From Cloeon dipterum (Eukaryota; Arthropoda; Insecta; Ephemeroptera; Baetidae), in the NCBI RefSeq assembly GCF_949628265.1, contig NC_088786.1, forward strand, positions 9,114,001 through 9,178,000: a stretch of DNA of 64,000 nucleotides. The letters run 5' to 3'. The position numbers and the translations under genes are program-made. Of this stretch, positions 1 through 11,103 are shown in pieces (the stretch's first letter is position 1; each line of letters starts with the position of its first letter). The notes under the pieces are model-generated. The model was not told the DNA's origin. It ran no database searches and saw only the letters and a list, made by a program, of their open reading frames with translations.

Positions 1-373
1 TTTGGTTTCATTCTAAATCACTTAGAAACCTAAATCGCTTCCAATTTTAAACTTAAATTAAAATAGCCTCTCAAATTTCTGCTGTACGATTTTTGAAATT
101 ACAATTTTCCTGACGTTAATTATGAAGCGAAAATTTAAAAATTAACCATTTCATCTGCAGCTATGGAAAATAACCTTTTTAATATTTTCGAGCAAATCAA
201 AGCATTGTCTTGCTCTATTATAGTCTATTTTTTCAAAGTTTTACGTTTAAATTTCTCACAAATTACAATCAAATGTTAAAAATCTTATATCATTTTGGCC
301 ACCCCATGCAAGTGCTTTAAGAAAAATTTACAATTTTTGTTACTTGGAATAACATCATTTTATAAATCTCCAG
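1..373 (+). other. Intron of the RUFY gene running off the left edge
   Basis: AT-rich sequence with no supported coding, ending in a ctccag acceptor at 368-373. The upstream RUN exons must lie beyond the window. Confidence 0.7.
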
Positions 374-3300
374 GACTCATATGGGCCGCGCGAGGGCCTG
401 GCTGCGATTGGCGCTGATGCAGAAAAAGCTGGCCGACTATGTGAAAGTGCTGATTGACCATCGGGACGGGATGATGCCCGACTTTTATGAGCTGGAGGCT
501 CTGATGATGAGCGAGGAGTCGGTCGTAATCATGGGTCTGCTCGTCGGTCTCAACGTGATTGACTGCAATTTGTGTCTCAAGGCATGACCAGTTTTCCTCA
601 ATCAGTCACGGAATTAATTTTGCATTCGAAATAGGGTGAAGACCTCGACAGCCAACAGGGCGTGATCGATTTTTCACTCTATTTGAGAAGTCCGGGCCAA
701 AGTGGCGAGGCGCCAAATGAGGAGGGAGATCTAGACAACATGAGCACGGTCCTAGACCAGAAAAATTACATTGAGGAACTCAACAGGCATCTAAAGTAAT
801 ACATTTCCCCCCAATTCGGTTGAGTGGTTATCTAACTGTTGGATTTAGCGCAACAGTGACAAACCTGCAAGCCAAAGTTGAAGCGCTGACCACGACAAAC
901 GCACTGATGAAAGAGGATCTCATGATCGCGCGGAACAGTCTGAAAAGTATGCAAGAGGAGAATGAGGCGTTGCGTCGGGAAATAAACACGGAAAATCCAC
1001 ACGGACACAAATCAAAAGACGAGGTAGAAATTTTAATCCGTTTTTCCTGGCTGGTTCTGACAGTTTTAAATAAGGTTTGCAGTGCAGCTGAAAGATCTGT
1101 CAAAAGAATAACCCTCCAGGAAATGGAAGATATAAAGAAACAGTTGGAACAGGAACGAAACAGAAGAATCGAGGTCGAGAAGGAATTTGAAATCCAGGTT
1201 TGATGTCGGGGATGTTCTTTTTCTTGGTCATTAAATTGATCAAATTTAGACAAGCATCAAGGCAGAAATGGAAGTGGCTATGAAACTGTTGGAAAAAGAC
1301 ATTCACGAAAAGCAGGATACGGTTATCTCATTGCGGCGACAATTGGATGATATCAAATTTATCAATCTGGAAATGTACAAGAAACTTGAGGTACGTATCA
1401 GGCCAACAGGTTTGTCGCAATTAACACGATTCTGCACCTGTTGCACATGATACACTTATTGGTGTCAGAATTGTTTGTCGATCACTGTACAGCATGTCAA
1501 ACACAATCTTCCTTCTCTCACTCGCGGCCACCACTTCACAACTGCAAAATTTATTCTTACCAACCCTCCGTAATGGTGTCTTCCTCCTTCTCACATTTTT
1601 TCGCAAGCAAAACTCTGCTACTTTTCATTTATATGCTTTGTTAATTTTTTAGATTTTCTTTTACAGGAAAAAATACCAAAAATTAAGTAGATCTTGAAAA
1701 ACTCATCAAAAATGTCTTTAATCCTAACTAAAAATGAGTTAACAATTGTTACATTCGTTAGGAAATTCCAATCCGAGGGTCACCAAAACGACTTTTTAAA
1801 ATCAATATTTTGTTAGTTTTTTGAGAAATTATTGATGGGATAATAAAGAAGAAAATGACCAGTAAAATTTTCAATCTAGCATCATTTCTAAGAACTTAGA
1901 AATAACTTTATGAATACAAAAACTAGTAATCCCCCTGTCAAGTACATAAAAAGGGCAATTTTATTTCTATCTAGACGAAATTTGGTATGCAGATTCTCTT
2001 TAATACAGTTTGATCGAAATTTCATTTTTAACAAAATTTACTAAGTTTGACAAGAGATATTTTCAAATGAGAATCCTTACATAGCTTCACAACAAATTCA
2101 AACATAGAAAATGGACAAGTTTCAAATAATTTACAAATAGTTTGGCAATATATTTCAAATTTTGTATTTACATTTATAATTAACGTTAAAAATTATTACC
2201 AAATGTTTGAAAAATTCAATAATGAACAATGTAGCAAACTATGTTATGTTGAAGAATATGTGTTAATTAATATTAAAAAAGAGGTAACGTTCAAAGTGCC
2301 TGAACTCTAGTTTATAATCCCTGATGATTTTGGAAAGTCAAAATTGACCCATCAGTCAAAGGGGAGTCTTTGTAACAATAATCATCACTGCTGTATTTGT
2401 TAGCCTTCTTTATACTCTCGTCTGGATGAAAATTTCCTCTAACTGGGGACCAAATTTATTTTTTAAAATATAGCTAGTAAATTAATTCAATATCAAACAG
2501 AGTTTTGCTTCTCTCCCGAGGTGCTTGTGCTTAACCATGCTATGCTCTAAGTGTCCTTTTCTCTTTCAATTGTAGGAATGCGAGCAGGAACTGAAACAAA
2601 AGGGGGAGATGGTAAACAGACTGCACGCCAAGACGTCACAAATCGGACAAATTCTGACAAATCTCGAGCGCTGTAATCAGCAGAGTGGCAGCAACAAAGA
2701 CTCGCAAAAACTCGCGCAACTGCGGGCGCAGCTTAACATCCCGCCGTTCAAACCGAAAGACCTGCCCACCCCCAAAAGCCCTGACGCTCCCGCTCCCAAT
2801 CTGCCCCAAATGCAAGACTCGGCTGCCGGCCACTCTGCTGAAAAAGTAGTCTTGATGAGTTAATCCATAAATCAGTCGCGCTTCGCTAAATCATGTGTAT
2901 CGAGATACCTTTGAACCTACTGCTCTTTTTCTCTCACTATCATTTTGTCAACTTTGCAGTAATTCCGCGTGGTAATGTTTCAGGCATGTGATAACTCAAT
3001 TAAACATAAAACTGAACTAATTAGCAAGTTGGAAAGCAAGACCGAAGCCATGGCGGAAACTATTCAAAAGTTAGAAGAAAAGTAGGTATCCGAGACGAGT
3101 GCATTTCCATGTCGCCCTCTTATCACTCTCGATGTAAAATAATAATAAAAACTGCAGAAAACCTTCAATTATGTGCAGCCTTACAATAGAAAATCACAAA
3201 AGCGATAACTTATTATATAATTAATGTTGCGCAAAAAATATATCATTAGTTATCTAGTCATTCACGCCTACTTGTGAAAGAAAATAAACTAAATTTCACA

Positions 3301-4725
3301 ATAAAAACCATTCCAGTATGTAAACTCATCATGTTATGTAAATGTGAGAGTGATGATCTCATCTGATGTACTCACCGCAAATATAATCAGTGTTAAAAAA
3401 CAGTTCACCAGAAATAAACTAAATTGCAAATTGAATTTAACCAATTTTAAACAGAGTTGTTTCAATGTCGAAATCTGCACTCAGTTTTTCCCCCTCCTTT
3501 TATGATTTCACGAGCCGCCAGTAAGTTTTTAATTTTATTTTTGCTTAATTAGAAGTGCCATGGAAGTGGTGCAGAGGAGATTGGCCGAAGAAGAGAATAA
3601 ACGCAAGGGCCAAATGGAGGAGGCTAAACGCGTTGCAGCTAGTAGTAATCTAGAGGATGAGCTGAGAATAGAAAGAGAATGGAGATTGAGTTTGGAAAGG
3701 GCCGTCGAAAAGGAAAAAGATAAATTCGCCGACTTGGATTCAGAAATGGAACAGCTCAGAAAGGTCCTTTTCCTTAAATAAATTAAATTAACCTCGATTT
3801 TGACGTTTTCTCACTCTAAACAGGAGCTCCAAGAGGCCAACTCTGAGATTATTAAACTCGGTCAGGAAAAGAGAGAACAAGACCTGACCCTGGAAGAAAT
3901 GGGATCGCAGCTCAGCCAGTCCAAACTGCAAATCATCGAAATGCGAGAGGATCGGGAGAAGAGTCTCAAGTTGAACGCAAAATGGGCCAAAGACAGTGAA
4001 GCCGTTGAGTGTTTTGCCTGTCACACAGCTTTCAACCTAACCAAGAGAAAGGTATGTTCTTTTCTAATATAATCAATATGATTGAAATAATTCAATTATG
4101 AAACAAACTTTTGGATATGCATGCAAAAACTCAGAAAATTTAAAAATGCTTTTAAAGAGAAGAGTTGATTTGTATGCATAAAAACGTATTTATCCCGCAT
4201 TATTTGATTTTTCTCATTCCCAAATAAAATAAATTCCATAAACATCACTATATCTGTATGATGTTTTATATTATTATCATTTTAATTAAATTGGAAATTT
4301 TAACTAACAATTTCAATTTAAATTTTGACTTAAAAATAATTATACTACTATATTTTATTAAAGTTAAAATTTTAACATTGCAACTTGTATATAAGCTATT
4401 TTATCTAGATATTACTAAAAAATGTGGCACAGATTGATTTGAATTAATAATTTCATAAACTATATAATCAATTGAAAATTTAAACTAATTCATATTTTGC
4501 TCAGAAATGTTTTTTAATAGGTTGATTTACAATTCCTTCTGTGAATTTCATAAATTTTAATAAAGACACTTGTGATTATTGCAGCACCATTGTCGCAGCT
4601 GCGGAGAAATATTCTGCAATGACTGTTCTGACAATCAGATGCCTCTGCCGAGTTCTGCAAAGCCAGTGCGCGTCTGTGATGAGTGCAACCTCAAGATCCT
4701 GTCAAAGCAGTCGGTCGTCCGATAG
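374..4725 (+). CDS. RUFY1/2: RUN and FYVE domain protein (RUFY1/RUFY2 type), 5' end outside window
   Basis: Ten exons are visible: 374-581, 635-795, 849-1023, 1120-1197, 1250-1390, 2576-2845, 2984-3081, 3553-3763, 3824-4051, 4585-4725; they join in frame to 569 residues plus stop. Exon 1 is the end of a RUN domain ([19 protein letters not shown], then [20 protein letters not shown]). The middle is coiled coil ([15 protein letters not shown] is nearly identical to vertebrate RUFY). The C-terminus is a FYVE finger: [32 protein letters not shown], the residues that bind zinc and PI3P. Known RUFY1/2 proteins are about 600-700 residues, so roughly 100-150 N-terminal residues lie left of position 1. 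RUFY proteins act on early endosomes with Rab and Arl GTPases. Family assignment is very secure; RUFY1 versus RUFY2 is not resolved. Confidence 0.95.
582..634 (+). other. GC-AG intron of the RUFY gene
   Basis: This 53-nt intron starts with GC (AAG followed by gcatga) and ends in aaatag. The frame CLK joined to GEDLDSQ matches known RUFY proteins exactly. The only GT nearby lies behind an in-frame TGA, so a GT donor does not work. Confidence 0.8.
1024..1119 (+). other. In-frame, stop-free 96-nt intron of the RUFY gene
   Basis: Donor gtagaa follows GAG and acceptor ccctccag precedes GAAATGGAAG, phase 0 on both sides. The intron is a multiple of three and has no stop in the gene's frame, so retention would add 32 residues, partly hydrophobic, to the coiled coil. 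The coiled-coil register and family similarity favour removal. Confidence 0.65.
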
Positions 4726-5350
4726 CGTCATCATTTATTTGTAGAAGAGGTGTGAAATTATCATGAAAAAGACTGCTCTTGTATAAATATGATGTTATCA
4801 AACGGAAGCTCACAATAACCATGTGTTCATCGTTTAGAAGCACTTTTATCCAGTGATCGTGACTAACTTTTTAACCTGTATTAACAAAATATATCTTCCG
4901 TTCTTACCTGAAGAATTATTACCAAGAGAAATTTAATGTGGTTGTTGTCTACCAAAGCATATTATGAGAGATAAGGACCACTGCTGGCTAATGGTCTAAA
5001 ACATTACCGTAACTTTTTAATGTAGCACACTGGATTCTATCATTGCGGTATAAGTGTTTAAATGTAAAGCTGAATACTTTGAAAACAAATTGGGCTGCTG
5101 AAAATGCATTTACATTCAAGACGAAATTGTTTTTGGTTTTGGACATTCCTTTCTAAATTTCCTAAATTTAAATTTAAAACACTGTTGTCTCTTCAAGCAC
5201 CTATATCATCTGTTTGCTAATCCAGCAAAATGCCTATGATTGCTAAAGTTTACGGATATTTTCATGGACATTTCGTTATTAGTGCAATATTTTGACAACA
5301 CATCGTATATTTTGCAAACACGTCTATATTGAAATAAAGAAAACTGAAAA
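4726..5350 (+). other. 3' UTR of the RUFY gene
   Basis: AT-rich, no open frame of note. A canonical AATAAA at 5333-5338 is the likely polyadenylation signal, giving a 3' UTR of about 620 nt. Confidence 0.6.
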
Positions 5351-5420
5351 TACTTCTGACTATTTAGTTTGTTTGTATTATGATTCTGTATTTATTATCG
5401 ATAAACAGTAACACACATTA

Positions 5421-5452
5421 CCCGACCGGCCTACAAAAGAGGCCAAGTCGGG
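5421..5452. repeat. Strong imperfect hairpin at the edge of a GC-rich block
   Basis: CCCGAC plus GGCCT on the left pair with AGGCC plus GTCGGG on the right around an ACAAAAG loop, with small bulges. It sits exactly where the base composition changes from AT-rich to GC-rich. Confidence 0.6.
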
Positions 5453-5815
5453 AAATGGCGCCTGGAAAAACCGGATTAGCCGGGGTTGTCTCCGAAGGCG
5501 AGTTCAGGGCGCCGGTCTTCACTTCAGTCTTGATCCCACGCAGCCATCACCCACCAGGAGCCGCGAGGCCTATTCGACTGATCAGGATGGTGGCCAGGAA
5601 CTTCGTCTTCAGCTCGGATTGGTTTCCTCAAAATTGACTTGGCTGAGTTAGAAGCATAGTGACGGGCAGCCAGGCTTTTTAGCCAAGGCTTGACGCTCTT
5701 CCACGCTGGCCCCCAGCATCTCGTCAGGGAGATTTGGCACTGGAACTCGATTTCACTCCCCCGCGGCCAGTCTTCTTCGCAGGTTTAGATTAGAGCCACC
5801 CCTCGTCCGAAAATG
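5421..5815. mobile_element. GC-rich non-genic block, possible degraded mobile element
   Basis: About 390 bp are markedly GC-richer than the surrounding intergenic DNA, bounded by a hairpin on the left. Neither strand has a long open frame; reverse-strand frames carry several stops. No family was recognised. It could be a short structured element, a fragment of a retroelement, or a decayed pseudogene. Confidence 0.35.
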
Positions 5816-6944
5816 TATTTTATGATATTATTAAGTTGCATCATTCCTTGTAACTATTGATATATTCAAGTGAAATGTGAGCGGTATAATTTTTTATAAT
5901 TTCAAAATTATTTAGCTATTCTCTCAAGAACCCTAGCAAATATGGTCTTAAGTATTTTAATGATGTGTGCAAATAGTGTTTTCGAGAATGCCTCAAACAC
6001 GATTGTTTTCGACTCTAGCAAATATTTTCAACTCAAAATTTTGAACTCAAATAATACCCTCCATTACAAAATCGTCTTGAACTCCTCTAACCAGCCAAAG
6101 GGTTTAAGGGGTGCCCCCAAATCGCTACATTTCAATCCCCTTGACTAAAGTAGAAACTTAGTAGAAACTTAAGTATTTACTTATTTTGCCATTTATTTCC
6201 ATCTGTTTTAATTTTTAAATAAGGTGGTAGCATAGAGCAGTGGGTTTTAGATAATTTAAAATATTTTTAAGCCAAGCTTGTGAGGAAGCATTATTAGAAG
6301 TATATTTATGATAAACTAAACTGTAGCATGGGGGTTGATATAGGTTTGGATAATATTACCAATGTTAAAATATTAAAAAATACATCAAATGTTTCAAAAG
6401 GATCTGTATGAATTTATATCCAGCTTCACAATATTTCAATGAGAAACGTAATTTACTCTTGAATTATAATTTGCTCCCTTCAATCATTAAAAATAAAATG
6501 TCAAACAGCCGCAAAGCGTGCTCTGAAAATTTTTAGGAGTACTATTGCGGCCACAGCTAAAATTCGAGCACGCGTGCAAAAGTGAGCGTACGCACGTCAT
6601 GCATATAATGTTAATGAAAGATAATTTTGCAATCAATTCATATTCATACATATTATTTCTCACGTTTTAAATTTCAAAGCCGAATAGTCCATGAGGCATA
6701 AACGAAAATGACACGTCAAGTCTCGTAATCAGGAAAGATTGGAATGCTATTCTTTTATGTTCAAGTTCGTTTGTACCCGCGGTGAAAAGTCCGCACACCT
6801 GCACACAATCTATCAATTGATTGTGTGACTCTATTCACAAGCATCGTTATCTCTCGAGATTTCTTGCTCCTGACAATAAATCTGCACATTTCTTATTCCA
6901 TATTTCTCAAGACATGCGAGTCTCGTTTCGGCTGTGATCGCAAA
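5816..6944. other. Intergenic and presumed promoter region of the hydroxylase gene
   Basis: Mostly AT-rich. It holds one dispersed repeat copy (6072-6114) and a small GC-rich stretch at about 6545-6600 with the palindrome GCACGCGTGC near 6569. No TATA box is obvious at a convincing distance from the start codon. No other gene seen. Confidence 0.5.
6072..6114 (+). repeat. Dispersed repeat, copy 1
   Basis: This 43-nt stretch matches 61139-61181 at 37 of 43 positions by eye, including the shared core CTAACCAGCCAAAG. Similarity fades into C-rich sequence to the right. The two copies are 55 kb apart in unrelated contexts. Confidence 0.55.
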
Positions 6945-9900
6945 ATGACCACGGACGACGATTTGGCAAAGACTAAGGGTCTCATCAGGGACCCCATGGC
7001 GGTGACCTGGACCGAGCAATACAGCGAAACCATTGACAAGTATTGGAACAAACTTCCAAAATTCGTCAGCTCGACCCTCGCCACCATGGCCGTATTTTTA
7101 ATGGGAATCACAGTCAACGGTATGCAAAATATAAATTAATTTCTAAAAAAAAATTGGCAACAACAGCAACTTTGTTCGAAATCGAATTATCCAGTTCATT
7201 GCTTTAGACATGTTTTTCGTTTAACATGTCTTTCTCGATCCTAATTTTTTTAAATAATATTTGCACACTCATCGCTTGCTATAACTTTAATCGCTGGTGA
7301 CAGGGGAATGGGTTCTGATGCTGGTCCACTTTATTCGGTCACTGACGCTGGACGAGAATGAGATGCTCGGCGAAAACCAATCTGGTGTCAACGCAACCCT
7401 CGGCATCAGGATGCCAAAACTCGAGTTTAAGATGGATGGATTTCTTCCCATCTGGCTGGGCTCGGCCGCCGTCTCCTATATCATGTACTTTGGCATTGGT
7501 GGATTTTTGCACGTATGAAGCATGATTATTATTTTTAACTCCCTTTCGAGATAACGCGACTACACGAATAGAGATGATTTATTAATTTTTTAACTCGCCG
7601 ACAACGAAAACCTGATAGTAAAAATTGCATTTTTTTTTCATTTGAAAAGCATAGCATTTACAGTTAGTGTAAGATACATACATAATTTTGTTTGATTTAA
7701 AATTGAAATCAGGTTTTTTCCACGGATATGGCCGTCCTTTTCGACCACCTAATTTAATGCGATTTAATATAAGACCGCCACTTTGCTGCGATTTTAAATA
7801 CAATTACAGAATACTGCCGAAATTTTTCACCCAACAATTTTCAATGAGAAACGTCATTCTTTTGCATAAAATTATGTAACTCCTGGCTCACTTGAGACGT
7901 TCAAAATCGTTGGGTGTCAAAATAATATTTCAAATTTATTTTTTTTCCGGGTACAGAAATACTATTACGTGTTTAATATTTCACATCTTTACATTTGTAG
8001 TTTCTTTTCAATCTGTGAGGGCTAAATTTGTAAATCAAACCAGTTTCCCTCCAATCTTGAAAATTAATCATTACTTTTTTATAACAAGTGTTTGTGATTA
8101 TTGTTGCTAAGAGGGCTAAGAGTAACAAAGAAACGTATTTGAAAAATAATCACTGATTTATTTATCATTTTTTAAAACATTCAGGTGTTTTCGTGAAATA
8201 TTTACGCTACGAGTATGTGTGAAATTGTGCAAGTTAATTATAATATAAATGAGAATAATTCAGCGATTATTTTTCAATTACATGTTACTTTTCTATTCTT
8301 AGCAATGCTTATTATGTTTCCGTTTGGTATTAAGCTTCCAATAATTAAGACAGACTTAATTTAAATTTTATTAACATGTTATACCAGACTTTAAACTTCA
8401 TTAATTTTCTTACTAAAATTACCATTTCCTTGGGTTTTAATTTTTATTTCAAAATTTACACATGTTAAGTTTTATAAAAATATGTTATCTCTCATTACTA
8501 ATTTAAATTATTGTTCAAAACACAAGGTTCGTAAACCTTTCACATTGACATTAGTGAGAATTGATTAGATTAGATTTTTTCAATGAATTAATAATTATTG
8601 TCCTTGAAACCAAATATCAGTGGTACTTCTACGTGAGACAACGCAACAAGGCGCACGAGTGGAAATGCCAGCCAAACACGTGGCTTCCTGCCGACCTGGA
8701 GAGGCACGAAATTTACCTTGGCTCCTTCTGCCTGTTCCTGGGCTCGACCCTGTCGGCCTTCTTCGCGACGCACATCATGAACGGTGGCTGGTCGATGGTT
8801 TACTACAGATTCTCTGACTACCCTTGGTACTGGACCATTCTGCAGTGGCCAGTGATCTTTATTTACCAGGTAAAGGAATTCCTTTGACTTTGTTTCTTCC
8901 TCCTTCAATGTTTTCACCGCGAGCAGCAAGCAAATACACACACACACAAAGTTTAAAGAAGAAACTTTCTTTGTGGTTGTAACAGAAAGAGAGCAGAATA
9001 TTTAGACAGCGCGTAGAGCGAGAGCATAATCCTTTCGCCTGCCCTTTCCGGCGTTTATTGAAAAAATAAATCGCCAAGCTGCCACTGCCGGCCGGCCTCC
9101 GGCGCGTGTCTATTTTTATCCCCTTTTTGAAGATAATCTGCTGCTGCGTGCATTCGAGAAGCAGCACGTCTACAATTTTCCTCTGTGCCAGCCCATAAAT
9201 TATCGCGTAATTTATTTACAGATGATCCTTGGCACTCCAATCGTTTACATAATATCCTTTCCTGCCCTCTCCCCCAAAGCGATTTAATTTTAACGCAGAA
9301 ACAAATCTTCCAATTTTCGTAGGATTACTTGACCTACTGGCACCACCGAATCTACCACACGCCTTTCCTGTACAAAAACTTCCACAAACTGCATCACAAG
9401 TACAAACAGCCGACTGCGTTCTCCGTCACAGCTATTCATCCAGTTGAATTTGTGCACATGCAGCTCATGCTCTCCTCGCCCATGTTCTTGTTTCCGATTC
9501 ATTGGAGTAAGTAGAAATCATTTTTCCAAACGTTTTAAAATAACAATGTGGCCATCAGTGGGAAACATAAATTTATAATTCCTTCCGAAGAAAAGGTCTT
9601 TTAAAAAAAATAAAAACTATTTATTTACTAAATTTTGTTTAAAATTGCATGCCACTTTTGAAATAACGCAAAATAGGCGGTTCTGGTTTATGAATTTTAA
9701 CAGTCTTATACGAATATAAAAGAGAAGGAAAAATCTACTGTTTTTCTTTGATACATTTTTTCAGTTTAAAAAACTAATTTATTCTCATGTTTTTTTAATT
9801 TTGTGCGTTTGGTACTTTTGCAAATGAAAATAAAATGATGAAATATGATAAAAACACTTTTAAATAAAAAAATTTGAAATAAAAAAATGACACAAGTTCT

Positions 9901-11103
9901 GAAATCCTTTTTTTAACAATCTTTCCATGTCATTTAAAATACATTTTTAAAATTAAGATTAAAATTGTTCAATCTTCTTATTATTTAATTTTACAATGAG
10001 AGTTATTCATTATTTTATTTTATTTCGAAACATATAAGATCAAAGTCTCATTTTTGACCCAGAAAAAATTCCTGAACATATCTATTTAAAAGTAAAAAAA
10101 TGTTAACAGAGCTAATAAAAGTCATTCATATTATTTATTAACAAGAAATTAGTTTTAGATGATATTAATTATCTTTTTTACTTTAATGCCACCAAGAAAC
10201 TTCGCAAAAAGAATTGGCCAACAAGAGTGAATTGAAAAGTCAGAGCTTTTTACCAGCCATGAAATGCGAGAGGTTGAGGGCCGCGCGCGCGTCGAGTGGA
10301 AGGAGCAGAACCAATTTTAACTCGGCTGACTGACGAGCGTGAAAATCGGTTTAAGGCGTCTAATTGCTTTTTCCAGTTCCTTACTCGGTGATCGCCATGT
10401 ACACCTACTACCACGGAATAATTGACCACTCGGGCATCAACTTCAAAGCCTACTGGTGGCAGCCGTGGCAGCCGGACGCGATTTTCCACGACAACCACCA
10501 CCAGTATTTCCACGTCAACTTCTCGTTCAACTGCTCGCTTTGGGACAAGGTACAACATAATTAAATATTTGCCTTCTTTGGAGAGGAAAATATTCCCCGA
10601 GAGGCAGATAAAAAGGGTGTTTAGCATTATAAAATGGACAAAACACACATTAAAACTCGTAATATTATCTAATCTCCATGCGACGCGGTGTGTGAGAAAT
10701 AAAATTAAAAGAGTCTCGTTTTGCCACCGTCTGCGGTTCAACCTGCTTTTTTTCAGGACCACACACACGCTCCTTCTCGCTGCTTTTTTTCATTATTTTT
10801 ATACACACGTACGCGTATATATATGCTCTTGATTGAATGACCCCAACGAGCGTGCAGAGTACAGGCGTCTCGGTGTTTATTTTGCTCTTTTTCTGTCAGA
10901 TCCACGGAACGTACCGCCGCAAGGACAGGATTTACCACGAAGACATTTACTACGGCCGCGGTAAAGACATTCGAGAAGCGTCGGTGCAAGAGGTGACCGA
11001 AGATTTGCACCAGCGGACCACAGAAAATCCGTTGGCGTTCAGGGGGAACAAGAGGGAGTTCGACTTGAGCGAGGATGACGTCGCCAAGCTCAAGGTGCAT
11101 TGA
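6945..11103 (+). CDS. FAXDC2: Fatty acid hydroxylase superfamily protein, FAXDC2-like
   Basis: Six exons, 6945-7119, 7304-7512, 8621-8869, 9323-9506, 10377-10549, 10900-11103, give 397 residues. The di-iron histidine boxes are all present: HHRIYH (HX3H) and HKLHH in exon 4, then HDNHHQYFH in exon 5. Hydrophobic segments in exons 1 to 4 indicate a multi-pass, probably ER, membrane protein. The superfamily includes sterol C4-methyl oxidase, C5 desaturase and fatty acid 2-hydroxylase; the layout and long N-terminus fit FAXDC2-type proteins best, whose substrate is not well defined. The ATG at 6945 (caaaATGa) was preferred to an in-frame ATG at 6825, which would add 40 residues of unclear value. 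The exact reaction is inference. Confidence 0.9.

Noticed and set aside
1024-1082. 59-nt intron model in RUFY ending at the tttgcag acceptor
   Set aside because: It breaks the reading frame; the acceptor at 1119 gives a phase-consistent 96-nt intron.
6825-6944. Upstream in-frame ATG of the hydroxylase gene
   Set aside because: The added 40 residues do not resemble the family N-terminus; the ATG at 6945 has better context. It remains possible.
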